From contig NZ_CP059973.1 in the NCBI RefSeq assembly GCF_009193295.2, positions 2,976,001-3,040,000 on the forward strand: DNA of 64,000 nt, read 5' to 3'. The first letter of the stretch is position 1; every line of letters begins with the position of its first letter. Origin of the DNA: Bacteroides luhongzhouii. Its GTDB lineage: Bacteria; Bacteroidota; Bacteroidia; Bacteroidales; Bacteroidaceae. The notes under the pieces were generated by a model that ran no database searches, was not told where the DNA came from, and was given only the letters and a program-made list of their open reading frames with translations. The position numbers and the translations under genes were made by a program. Shown in pieces: positions 17,886 through 26,298 of the stretch.

Positions 17886-19049
17886 ATGGCTGAATCGAAT
17901 TTTGTTGATTACGTAAAGATATACTGTCGCTCGGGTAAGGGCGGAAGAGGCTCTACGCACATGAGGCGCGAGAAATATTGTCCTAACGGAGGTCCCGATG
18001 GGGGCGATGGTGGAAGAGGAGGTCATATCATCTTGCGCGGTAACCGTAATTACTGGACATTGCTGCACTTGAAGTATGACCGTCATGCAATGGCCGGTCA
18101 TGGTGAATCGGGGAGCAAAGGACGTAGCTTCGGAAAAGACGGTGCGGATAAAATAATAGAAGTACCCTGCGGAACGGTAGTTTATAATGCCGAGACAGGG
18201 GAGTATCTTTGTGACGTAACAGAAGACGGACAGGAAGTGGTCTTGCTCAAAGGCGGTCGCGGCGGTCAGGGTAACTGGCATTTTAAGACGGCCACCCGTC
18301 AGGCACCGCGTTTTGCGCAGCCGGGAGAGCCGATGCAGGAAATGACCGTTATCATGGAGCTGAAACTGCTTGCCGATGTTGGTCTGGTGGGTTTCCCGAA
18401 TGCGGGAAAGTCAACTTTGCTTTCTTCCATTTCGGCTGCCAAACCGAAAATTGCCGATTACCCGTTTACTACGCTCGAACCCAACTTGGGTATCGTTTCC
18501 TATCACGGTGGAAAATCCTTTGTGATGGCGGACATACCGGGTATTATCGAAGGAGCCAGTCAGGGGAAAGGTTTGGGACTGCGTTTCTTGCGTCATATCG
18601 AGCGTAATTCATTACTGCTGTTCATGGTTCCGGCAGACAGCGACGACATTCGTAAAGAATACGAAGTCTTGCTGAACGAACTGCGTACCTTCAATCCTGA
18701 AATGTTGGACAAGCAACGCGTGTTGGCTGTCACCAAGAGCGATATGCTCGATCAGGAGTTGATGGACGAGATTGAACCTACATTGCCGGAAGGCATTCCA
18801 CATGTATTCATATCTTCTGTTTCCGGTTTGGGCATCTCGGTGCTGAAAGACATCCTTTGGGAAGAACTGAACAAGGAAAGCAATAAGATAGAGGACATCG
18901 TTCACCGTCCGAAAGACGTGACCCGTCTGCAACAGGAACTCAAAGACATGGGCGAAGATGAAGACATCGTTTATGAATATGAGGAAGATGTCGACGACGA
19001 CGATGATATCGATTATGAATACGAAGAAGAAGATTGGGAAGAAAAATGA
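17886..19049 (+). CDS. obgE: Ribosome-assembly GTPase ObgE
   Basis: Obg binds the 50S subunit and helps its maturation. The glycine-rich Obg fold spans residues 1 to about 158 ([30 protein letters not shown]). The G domain follows: G1 [10 protein letters not shown]3 [10 protein letters not shown]4 TKSD. The tail is strongly acidic ([17 protein letters not shown]), as in many Bacteroidetes homologues. Its stop overlaps the pgeF start (ATGA), indicating coupled translation. Confidence 0.96.
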   Translation: MAESNFVDYVKIYCRSGKGGRGSTHMRREKYCPNGGPDGGDGGRGGHIILRGNRNYWTLLHLKYDRHAMAGHGESGSKGRSFGKDGADKIIEVPCGTVVYNAETGEYLCDVTEDGQEVVLLKGGRGGQGNWHFKTATRQAPRFAQPGEPMQEMTVIMELKLLADVGLVGFPNAGKSTLLSSISAAKPKIADYPFTTLEPNLGIVSYHGGKSFVMADIPGIIEGASQGKGLGLRFLRHIERNSLLLFMVPADSDDIRKEYEVLLNELRTFNPEMLDKQRVLAVTKSDMLDQELMDEIEPTLPEGIPHVFISSVSGLGISVLKDILWEELNKESNKIEDIVHRPKDVTRLQQELKDMGEDEDIVYEYEEDVDDDDDIDYEYEEEDWEEK

Positions 19050-19858
19050 TTTCACTTACAAAACATAACGAGTTGAAGGGATATAAGTCACTGGATGCAT
19101 ATCCCGAAGTAGCTCATTTCGTAACTACGCGTCACGAAGGTATAAGCACCGGAGCTTACGGCTCTTTCAACTGTTCGCCTTATACCAACGACTCATGCAT
19201 GAACGTCAATCGTAATCAGAGCTGGTTGTTTCAGTGCATGAATCATCAGATAAAGGAATTATTTATTCCAGAACAGAATCATGGCTGTGCCAGTCTGATT
19301 ATCAATGAATCATTTTTTAAAGAATCATTGGAAATGAGACGGCTACTTCTGCGAGGAATGGATGCCTTGATAACTAATGTGCCGGGATATTGCGTTTGTG
19401 TCACGACGGCGGATTGTGTTCCTGTATTGCTGTACGACAAAAAACAACACGTTGTGGCTGCCGTTCATGCCGGATGGAAAGGAACAGTGAAGCATATTGT
19501 CAGTAATGTGATGGATCACTTGAACAAGATGTTCGGGACGCAAGGCGAAGATGTGATAGCTTGCATCGGGCCGAGCATTTCGCTCGAATCATTTGAAGTA
19601 GGTGATGAGGTGTATGATGCTTTTGAAGAAAGCGGTTTCGATATGTCTCTTATTTCTATGAAGAAGAAGGAGACGGGCAAATATCATATTGATTTGTGGG
19701 AAGCCAACCGGATTGAATTACTGAATCTCGGAGTGCCTGCAGAACAGATAGAAGTGGCCGGAATCTGTACCTATATTCATCATGATGAATTCTTCTCTGC
19801 ACGTAGACTGGGAATAGATTCCGGTCGTACATTGTCGGGAATAATGATTAGAAAGTAA
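19046..19858 (+). CDS. pgeF: Peptidoglycan editing factor PgeF (YfiH, laccase-domain family)
   Basis: This 270-residue protein belongs to the multicopper-oxidase-like YfiH family. In E. coli the enzyme removes misincorporated serine from peptidoglycan precursors; some homologues are reported as purine nucleoside phosphorylases. The metal-site motifs [24 protein letters not shown] and ACIGPSIS are intact. The ATG at 19046 was chosen because it overlaps the obgE stop as ATGA and opens with [10 protein letters not shown]. Confidence 0.92.
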   Translation: MISLTKHNELKGYKSLDAYPEVAHFVTTRHEGISTGAYGSFNCSPYTNDSCMNVNRNQSWLFQCMNHQIKELFIPEQNHGCASLIINESFFKESLEMRRLLLRGMDALITNVPGYCVCVTTADCVPVLLYDKKQHVVAAVHAGWKGTVKHIVSNVMDHLNKMFGTQGEDVIACIGPSISLESFEVGDEVYDAFEESGFDMSLISMKKKETGKYHIDLWEANRIELLNLGVPAEQIEVAGICTYIHHDEFFSARRLGIDSGRTLSGIMIRK

Positions 19859-19908
19859 TAATTGGTGTCCGTAATCGCAGGACGCTGATGATTGGTTTAT
19901 GATAAGTT

Positions 19909-20574
19909 ATGTTTGAAATAAAAGTATCTAAAGAAATAAAAGACGCATGCCCGGTTTTTGCCGGAGCCGCCGTGTATGCTGCGGTGAAGAATACTGCTTA
20001 CAGCGAAGGGCTTTGGCAGGAAATCAATGCTTTTACCGGGCAACTGACTTCCACTACACAGATGGAAGACATCAAACATCAACCCGTTATTTTTGCTACT
20101 CGTGAGGCTTATAAGCGTTGTGGCAAAGACCCCGGACGTTATCGCCCGTCAGCCGAAGCTCTACGTCGCCGCCTAATGCGTGGAATCCCTTTATATCAGA
20201 TTGATACGTTGGTAGACCTTATCAACTTAGTGTCTCTTCGTACGGGACATTCTATCGGTGGTTTTGACGCGGACAAAATACAAGGTACGCACCTTGAACT
20301 CGGTATCGGCAAAGCTGGAGAACCGTTTGAAGGTATCGGACGCGGGGTGTTGAATATCGAAGGATTACCTGTTTATCGTGATTCTTTCGGCGGAATCGGA
20401 ACCCCGACAAGCGATCATGAACGTACGAAAATGGATCTCGGAACCACTCATATCTTGGCCATAGTCAACGGTTATAACGGAAAAGAAGGTTTGCAAGAAG
20501 CTGCTGAAATGATACAGACCTTATTAAGAAACTATACAGAATCGGATGGAGGCGAAATCGTATTCTTCGAATAA
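19909..20574 (+). CDS. B3/B4 tRNA-binding domain protein
   Basis: This 221-residue protein is a free-standing B3/4 domain like that in the beta subunit of phenylalanyl-tRNA synthetase. Family motifs seen are PGRYRPSAEALRRR, YQIDTLVDLINLVSLRTGHSIGG and FGGIGTPTSDHERT. Stand-alone versions may edit or bind mischarged tRNA, but the activity is not established. It lies 50 bp after pgeF and 28 bp before the M23 peptidase on the same strand. Confidence 0.88.
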   Translation: MFEIKVSKEIKDACPVFAGAAVYAAVKNTAYSEGLWQEINAFTGQLTSTTQMEDIKHQPVIFATREAYKRCGKDPGRYRPSAEALRRRLMRGIPLYQIDTLVDLINLVSLRTGHSIGGFDADKIQGTHLELGIGKAGEPFEGIGRGVLNIEGLPVYRDSFGGIGTPTSDHERTKMDLGTTHILAIVNGYNGKEGLQEAAEMIQTLLRNYTESDGGEIVFFE

Positions 20575-20602
20575 TTAGAATGAGTGCTCTAAGAAAAAAG
20601 AC

Positions 20603-21247
20603 ATGAAAAACATACTTATCTTACTGACAGTTTTATTATTGCCACTGACTGCCGACGGGCAGGATAAACCTTCCTTCTCTGCCCGGGAAGTGGCTGATGT
20701 ACGGGTAGCTACTCCCGGATTATTTGCTAAAGGCAATCATATCTATCTACATTTGGATTCTCTGAAAGACCACGAATATGCTTTTCCATTACCCGGAGGA
20801 AAAGTAATCTCTGCCTATGGAACTCGCGGTCGCGGAGGACATTCGGGAACAGACATTAAAACTTGTGCAAAAGATACGATTCGTGCTGCTTTTGATGGAG
20901 TGGTGCGTATGTCGAAACCATATTATGCCTACGGAAATATCGTTGTTATCCGCCACGCTAACGGATTGGAAACGCTTTATAGCCACAATTTCAAGAATCT
21001 GGTTAAAACAGGTGATGTCGTAAAAGCCGGACAAGCTATCGGGCTGACAGGACGTACCGGTCGTGCCACTACCGAACATGTACACTTCGAAACCCGTATT
21101 AACGGGCAACATTTTAATCCGAATCTCATTTTTGACTTAAAAGAGAGGACATTGCGGAAAGAATGTATCAAGTGTACCAAGAACGGGAGTAAAATCATTG
21201 TGGAGACGCATACTCCTGATAGCCGGATTGCGCAGAGTCAGAAGTAA
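20603..21247 (+). CDS. M23 family metallopeptidase, exported
   Basis: This 214-residue protein has an N-terminal signal peptide (cleavage near TADGQ). A LytM/M23 zinc endopeptidase domain follows at about 75-180. The zinc ligands are visible in GHSGTDI (HxxxD) and HVHFE. It probably cuts peptidoglycan cross-bridges in the periplasm or regulates such cleavage. The gene is convergent with the lactonase-type propeller; only one base separates the two stops. Confidence 0.92.
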   Translation: MKNILILLTVLLLPLTADGQDKPSFSAREVADVRVATPGLFAKGNHIYLHLDSLKDHEYAFPLPGGKVISAYGTRGRGGHSGTDIKTCAKDTIRAAFDGVVRMSKPYYAYGNIVVIRHANGLETLYSHNFKNLVKTGDVVKAGQAIGLTGRTGRATTEHVHFETRINGQHFNPNLIFDLKERTLRKECIKCTKNGSKIIVETHTPDSRIAQSQK

Positions 21248-21248
21248 A

Positions 21249-22430
21249 TTATCGCACAAACCGTATACAGACCGGCTTGTCTACCTTAATATCCTGCTGT
21301 ACGTTTGTTAACAATCCGGTGTCTATGTCTCTTTCATACACCTGTATAACATTGTTGTCTCTGCAAGCGACTAACAGATATTTGCCATTAGGCGTAATGA
21401 TGAAATTACGTGGATGAATCCCTGTCAGTTGATAGCCTGCTTTCGACAACATTCCGTTATCCGGGTGAATACTGAATAGGACGATACCATCTGCTTTCAA
21501 ACGATTACTGGCATACAGGAATTTACCATCCGGGCTGATATGAATGTCAGCGCTTCCTTGTGCGTTTACCGTATCGGCAGCGATTGTTTGAATCTCTTTT
21601 AAATTTCCGTCTTTATATTCAAAAGCGATTACTGTGCCCGATAACTCATTAATCAGATAAGCGTAATGGCCGTTTGGCGAGAAAGTCAGATGACGCGGAC
21701 CTGAGCCGGCTTTCACTTTAAAGGCAGCAGGCGATCCTTCTTTCAGAAATGCTTCTTTATTCTCTGCATTTGCAGTGGGGTTAATGATAAACTTATGTAT
21801 TTGGTCTGTGCCCAAGTCATCGGCAAACAAGTATTTACCATCCGGAGTGATACGGACACAATGCAGATGTGGTTTTTCTTGTCGTTCCTTGTCCACTCCC
21901 GTACCTTCGAATTTTATAATATCGGAAGCGGGTAGGAGCGAGCCATCTTTTGCGATAGGGAAAACAGAGATGCTGCCGCCACTGTAGTTGGCAGTTATCA
22001 CATTATTTCCACTGGCAATGATATAGCAAGGATCTTCACCTCCCGTTTGCTGTGAGTTTAATAATTGCAAAGTACCTTTTTCTTTATTGAAGGCAAATGC
22101 ATTGGCGGCAGCTTGTGTATTGTTGAATTCACTGACTGCATAGACGAATTTCCCGTCGGCAGACGGAACAAGATAAGAAGGATTTTCAATTTCTGCTTCA
22201 CTTAATGGAGTGGCAGTCCCGTCTTCTTCGTTGAAGCGGTAGCTATATATCCCTTTACTGGTTCCTGATGTGTAAGTACCCACCAACATGGTTAGTTCGT
22301 TTTCTGTTGTATCGGTTGTTTCCATAGAAGTCTTTTTTTTAGAAGTGCAGCCACTGATACTGATTCCGAATATGCAAACAGCGGCAAATACATTGAATAT
22401 AGATGTTCTGGATAGATATGTCTTAGTCAT
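21249..22430 (-). CDS. Lactonase-family seven-bladed propeller lipoprotein
   Basis: This 393-residue lipoprotein (lipobox ISISGCTS) belongs to the 6-phosphogluconolactonase (YbhE/Pgl) propeller family. It has repeated blade motifs such as TYTSGTSKGIYSY, GSGPRHLTFSPNGHYAYL and TGIHPRNFIITPNGKYLLVA. Location in the envelope makes a role on phosphorylated sugar lactones unlikely; it may act on other lactones. The ATG at 22430 was chosen because it gives the signal peptide MTKTYLSRT; the frame is open for another 40 codons upstream without such features. Confidence 0.88.
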   Translation of the reverse strand: MTKTYLSRTSIFNVFAAVCIFGISISGCTSKKKTSMETTDTTENELTMLVGTYTSGTSKGIYSYRFNEEDGTATPLSEAEIENPSYLVPSADGKFVYAVSEFNNTQAAANAFAFNKEKGTLQLLNSQQTGGEDPCYIIASGNNVITANYSGGSISVFPIAKDGSLLPASDIIKFEGTGVDKERQEKPHLHCVRITPDGKYLFADDLGTDQIHKFIINPTANAENKEAFLKEGSPAAFKVKAGSGPRHLTFSPNGHYAYLINELSGTVIAFEYKDGNLKEIQTIAADTVNAQGSADIHISPDGKFLYASNRLKADGIVLFSIHPDNGMLSKAGYQLTGIHPRNFIITPNGKYLLVACRDNNVIQVYERDIDTGLLTNVQQDIKVDKPVCIRFVR

Positions 22431-22554
22431 AAATAGTCTATTATTGATTGATTTTTCATGATGCTTTTTCACCTTAAATATAAAATAGCTCCGTAAAGAT
22501 AATGCTTTGATATAATATTTGCTAACGTCTTCTCGTAAATTAGAAAACATTTCC

Positions 22555-22563
22555 TATCTTTGC
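22555..22563 (+). promoter_or_regulatory. -7 promoter element for ssrA
   Basis: TATCTTTGC matches TAnnTTTGY. It lies about 50 bp before the mature tmRNA 5' end, leaving room for a processed leader. Confidence 0.6.
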
Positions 22564-22613
22564 ACTCTTGGAAAGCGTTCTAAACAATCGCTATTCTGTA
22601 CGAATAAAAATTT

Positions 22614-23007
22614 GGGGTTGACTGGATTTGACAGCGGGCAGAAATGGTAGGTAAGCATGCAGTGGGTCGGTAATTTCCACTTAAATCTCAGTTATCAAAA
22701 TTTTATCTGGCGAAACTAATTACGCTCTTGCTGCTTAATCGAATCACAGTAGATTAGCTTAATCCAGGCACTAGGTGCTAGGACGAGACATCACTCGGAA
22801 GCTGTTGCTCCGAAGCATTCCGGTTCAGTGGTGCAGTTACATCGGGGATAGTCAAAGGCGGCCTCGCGTTTTTGATGAAACTTTAGAGGATAAGGCAGGA
22901 ATTGATGGCTTTGGTTCTGTTCCTGCACGAAAATTTAGGCAAAGATAAGCATGTAGAAAGCTTATGATTTCCTCGTTTGGACGAGGGTTCGATTCCCTCC
23001 AGCTCCA
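22614..23007 (+). ncRNA. ssrA: Transfer-messenger RNA (tmRNA)
   Basis: tmRNA rescues stalled ribosomes together with SmpB. The 5' GGGGTTG pairs with CAGCTCC at the 3' end to form the tRNA-like acceptor stem, and the T-arm GGTTCGATTCC lies just before it. The CCA tail is not encoded. The tag reading frame at 22709-22738 encodes GETNYALAA followed by TAA, the Bacteroides type of tag. Pseudoknot-rich sequence fills the middle. An 18-bp terminator stem follows at 23034. Confidence 0.97.
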
Positions 23008-23033
23008 CTTTATACTAATTATTAGTATTTATA

Positions 23034-23077
23034 AAAAGAACACTCAATATTGCAAAAGTAATATTGAGTGTTCTTTT
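23034..23077. terminator. Bidirectional intrinsic terminator between ssrA and DUF4419 gene
   Basis: The arms at 23034-23051 and 23060-23077 pair perfectly over 18 bp around an 8-nt loop. A runs begin the stem and T runs end it, so it works in both directions for the converging ssrA and DUF4419 transcripts. Confidence 0.85.
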
Positions 23078-23089
23078 ATGATGGGGGTA

Positions 23090-24508
23090 TCAATGGGATT
23101 TTATTACCTCTCGTGAACCATTTATTTTTATATCCGTATCAGGCAATAATCTTTTAATACGCTCTATTCCCTCTTTAGTAATCTTTCCATATAAACTCAA
23201 CGATCCGATTTTTATCTTTGATATTTCGTCCGGTATATTGATTGTGTCGATAAATTGGATATCCAACCTTTTTATTTCTTTGAGCTCTAACAGTACAGCC
23301 GGAAATTCTTTTACTCTGATATTGATGCCGCTTCCCCAGCCTGCATTTTGAGAATCAGCACTCAATTTACTTTTTAATCCCTCCTTGTTAACATCTTTTT
23401 TTCTGATCATCCAGCCGATTTGCGGTCGCAGAGCAAAAGTCTTATTATTTTGTTCTAATCCGATGAAGCCTGCCCAGAATTCTAATGGAGTTTCTTTGAC
23501 AGCATTGCTATATACTTCCAGATACTTTACATCTACCTTCACTATTTCATCAGGGAGACAATTTGTGCCTTCTAGCTGTTTCAGATTATTTCTTTTCCCT
23601 TCCTTATCATAAGGGAAAAACTTCACGATCCATCCATCGATAATGTTTGGGGCTCCGTATCGTTTCTGTGAATGATATTTAAACATATTGCGCCAAAAGT
23701 CCTTATTAACCTCCCCTTTGGATGCTTTGACGAATTCTTCCAAAAGAGGTTCCAGTTCAGAAATCCACCAATCGAGTTTGTATTCTTTCAAGCCTCTGGC
23801 TTTGTGCAGTAGTTTTTCCCAGTCCTCCGGTGTTCCTTCGAGAGTTATTTCAGGTATTCCACAGACAATGCGTATGATTATAAACTCAAAGTAAGGTTTC
23901 ACAGCTTCCATGATTGTTATTTCGGAAGCAACTTTCTCTAAAGAGGTAGTCGTTGAGAAATTGCAGGTGAGAAGTTCGGTCAGATGTTTGCCGGCATATT
24001 GGGATATTTGTTCAGTAAATTGCGGAAAGATTTTTTCCCATGAAAGAGTAGGGTCCTCCAGTTTTTTATCTTCTCTCACAATTAAGGATAGTTTGCCGGA
24101 GAAATCAACAAGCTCATTTCTCATAGATTCCTGATTGGCATTGATATGCCGTGCAAATCCCTGGCTGATTAATAGCCAAATCATATCCGGGGACAATACA
24201 AATGGCCTGTGATCCGCATAAGCCTGATACATACCGTTGAAAAAAGAATTAGGGCCAAAAGAAACGAGACTGTCGGGAGATTCGCTCTTTGCAATGATAT
24301 GATAAGGAACCTCGATATTCTTTTTCTTTATCTCATAAGGCTCTATGCTCATATCCGATAATATAAGCCTCTCATAAATCTCATTCGGGGAGCATAGATT
24401 AAGTGATTTTTTAGGTTTTGAAAGCTTTTCAACCTTAAAAGTGATGCCATTTTGAGCGAATGTGGAAACACTGCAAAATATGAATAAGTAAAATAATGTG
24501 TTTTTCAT
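23090..24508 (-). CDS. DUF4419 domain protein, exported
   Basis: This 472-residue protein has a signal peptide ending near VSTFAQN. The body matches DUF4419 (e.g. YADHRPFVLSPDMIWLLISQGFARH and FWAGFIGLEQN). The function is unknown. The family occurs in bacteria and fungi and no catalytic set is recognised. A minus-strand -7 element lies at 24533-24541, and the gene ends at the bidirectional terminator after ssrA. Confidence 0.85.
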   Translation of the reverse strand: MKNTLFYLFIFCSVSTFAQNGITFKVEKLSKPKKSLNLCSPNEIYERLILSDMSIEPYEIKKKNIEVPYHIIAKSESPDSLVSFGPNSFFNGMYQAYADHRPFVLSPDMIWLLISQGFARHINANQESMRNELVDFSGKLSLIVREDKKLEDPTLSWEKIFPQFTEQISQYAGKHLTELLTCNFSTTTSLEKVASEITIMEAVKPYFEFIIIRIVCGIPEITLEGTPEDWEKLLHKARGLKEYKLDWWISELEPLLEEFVKASKGEVNKDFWRNMFKYHSQKRYGAPNIIDGWIVKFFPYDKEGKRNNLKQLEGTNCLPDEIVKVDVKYLEVYSNAVKETPLEFWAGFIGLEQNNKTFALRPQIGWMIRKKDVNKEGLKSKLSADSQNAGWGSGINIRVKEFPAVLLELKEIKRLDIQFIDTINIPDEISKIKIGSLSLYGKITKEGIERIKRLLPDTDIKINGSREVIKSH

Positions 24509-24532
24509 AATCTTAAAGAGTTGTATGGTGGC

Positions 24533-24541
24533 ACAAACTTA
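24533..24541 (-). promoter_or_regulatory. -7 promoter element for the DUF4419 gene
   Basis: On the minus strand this reads TAAGTTTGT, matching TAnnTTTGY, 25 nt before the start codon. Confidence 0.5.
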
Positions 24542-24697
24542 TCAACTACCTCTATATTTTGAATAGACGATATGCAAATATAATATTATAAGAACTATCT
24601 TTGACAAGATATTGAATGTTTTTTGATTTATATCTATAAAAATCATAAGCATATTATTTCTTGAACCGATAAGCAGGATTTATTCGGGAATTTGTAG

Positions 24698-24706
24698 TAA
24701 GTTTGC
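24698..24706 (+). promoter_or_regulatory. -7 promoter element for dinB
   Basis: TAAGTTTGC matches TAnnTTTGY and lies 18 nt before the dinB ATG, so the leader would be only about 10 nt. Confidence 0.5.
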
Positions 24707-24723
24707 TCTGCTAATCCTGAACA

Positions 24724-25815
24724 ATGACGCAGAGAAAGATTATACATATCGACATGGACGCCTTCTATGCCTCTGTAGAACAGCGTGATAATCCGGAACT
24801 TCGTGGCAAGCCTTTGGCGGTAGGTCATGCAGAAGAGCGGGGAGTGGTGGCTGCTGCCAGCTATGAGGCCCGACGTTACGGTGTTCGTTCCGCCATGGCT
24901 TCGCAAAAGGCGAAACGTCTTTGTCCCCAACTCATTTTTGTACCTGGCAGGATGGATGTTTATAAATCCGTTTCCCGTCAGATACATGAGATTTTCCACG
25001 AATATACGGATATCATCGAACCTCTGTCTCTGGATGAGGCTTTCCTGGATGTCACTGAAAATAAGAAAGATATTTCTCTGGCTGTGGACATAGCAAAGGA
25101 AATAAAGCAGAAGATACGGGAACAACTCAACCTTGTTGCGTCTGCCGGAGTTTCTTATAATAAGTTTTTGGCTAAAATAGCTTCGGACTATCGCAAACCG
25201 GATGGCTTATGTACCATTCATCCGGAACAAGCTCTTGATTTTATAGCCCGTCTTCCTATCGAATCTTTTTGGGGAGTGGGTCCGGTGACTGCAAAGAAGA
25301 TGCATCTACTTGGCATCCACAATGGACTTCAACTACGGAAATGCTCTCTTGAAATGCTGACAGCCCATTTCGGGAAAGCCGGCGCACTGTATTATGAGTG
25401 CTCACGAGGAATTGACGAACGCCCTGTCGAAGCAATTCGTATCCGTAAATCCATCGGTTGCGAACGTACATTGGAACGTGATATTTCAGCCCGTTCATCG
25501 GTTATTATTGAACTATACCATGTGGCGGTAGAGCTGATTGAACGTCTTCAGCGAAAAGACTTCAAAGGAAACACGCTTACCCTGAAAATCAAGTTTCATG
25601 ATTTTAGCCAGATAACCCGGAGCCTTACTCAATCGCAGGAACTCACCACTTTAGACCGGGTACTCCCACTTGCAAAAGAACTGCTTAAAAGTGTCGAATA
25701 TGAGCAACATCCGATTCGGCTCATCGGCCTTTCCGTCTCCAATCCAAAGGAAGAAGCCGATGAACAACACGGTGTTTGGGAACAGTTGAGCTTTGAATTT
25801 AGCGATTGGGATTGA
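24724..25815 (+). CDS. dinB: DNA polymerase IV (Y-family)
   Basis: This translesion polymerase copies damaged templates at low fidelity. The 363-residue length fits DinB. The catalytic motifs are intact: HIDMDAFYASVEQ near the N-terminus and EPLSLDEAFLDVT with the second acidic pair. The helix-hairpin-helix segment is GVGPVTAKKMHLLGI. The little-finger domain follows, and the last residues (QLSFEFSDWD) resemble a beta-clamp-binding tail. It is monocistronic. Confidence 0.95.
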   Translation: MTQRKIIHIDMDAFYASVEQRDNPELRGKPLAVGHAEERGVVAAASYEARRYGVRSAMASQKAKRLCPQLIFVPGRMDVYKSVSRQIHEIFHEYTDIIEPLSLDEAFLDVTENKKDISLAVDIAKEIKQKIREQLNLVASAGVSYNKFLAKIASDYRKPDGLCTIHPEQALDFIARLPIESFWGVGPVTAKKMHLLGIHNGLQLRKCSLEMLTAHFGKAGALYYECSRGIDERPVEAIRIRKSIGCERTLERDISARSSVIIELYHVAVELIERLQRKDFKGNTLTLKIKFHDFSQITRSLTQSQELTTLDRVLPLAKELLKSVEYEQHPIRLIGLSVSNPKEEADEQHGVWEQLSFEFSDWD

Positions 25816-25914
25816 AGGCGAAGGGGAAGAAATAGAGGGATGAAGAGGAAAGAATAGGGGATGAAAAAAAAGAGAATCAAAGAATGAAAAAAGAAAGAGG
25901 ATAGAATATCCAAA

Positions 25915-26060
25915 CAGATACTTTGTCTGAAGTAAAATAGATACTCTATTTGAAATAAAATAGAGCCTTTATTTGCCCTAAACAGAGCCTCTGTTTGGAA
26001 TAAATAGAACCTCTATTTTCTCCAAAGGGAGCCTCTGTTTTCTGAAACTGCATCTTTGTT
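25915..26060. repeat. Tandem array, 22-23 bp period, (T/C)AGAGCCTCTGTTT-like units
   Basis: Seven degenerate units start at about 25915, 25938, 25961, 25983, 26005, 26027 and 26049 (spacings 23, 23, 22, 22, 22, 22). Most contain AGAGCCTCT or AGATACTCT followed by a T run and an A-rich spacer. No coding sequence is supported in this 25816-26298 gap. Confidence 0.72.
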
Positions 26061-26087
26061 TTTCCGAAATGAAAACCCGGTTTCCGT

Positions 26088-26183
26088 GTGACTTAATTTG
26101 TTTTTATAGTGACTTAAATTGTTTCTACAATGACTTAATTTGTTCTTACAATGACTTAATTTGTTCTTATAATGACTTAAAAG
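26088..26183. repeat. Tandem array, 21-bp period, TGACTTAATTTGTTCTTA units
   Basis: Four full units (26088, 26109, 26130, 26151) and a partial fifth at 26172 repeat exactly every 21 bp with few mismatches. It directly follows the unrelated 22-23 bp array at 25915. It lies about 100 bp upstream of the lyase gene promoter. Confidence 0.85.
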
Positions 26184-26280
26184 CCTAAAATATAGCAATT
26201 AAGAGTACTATTTTTGAAGTATGTACTTTTTTGTCATCAGGTTCGTATGATTTACTCACCTCATTTTTTATCAGATACGT

Positions 26281-26289
26281 TATCTTTGC
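26281..26289 (+). promoter_or_regulatory. -7 promoter element for the heparinase-like gene
   Basis: TATCTTTGC matches TAnnTTTGY. The transcript would start near 26296, which makes the in-frame ATG at 26314 at least as likely as the one at 26299. Confidence 0.6.
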
Positions 26290-26298
26290 AATACTTAA

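Noticed and set aside
26013..26198. Minus-strand 61-codon frame with LSHYKNK repeats
   Set aside because: It is a translation of the 21-bp array; the period being a multiple of three keeps a frame open by chance.
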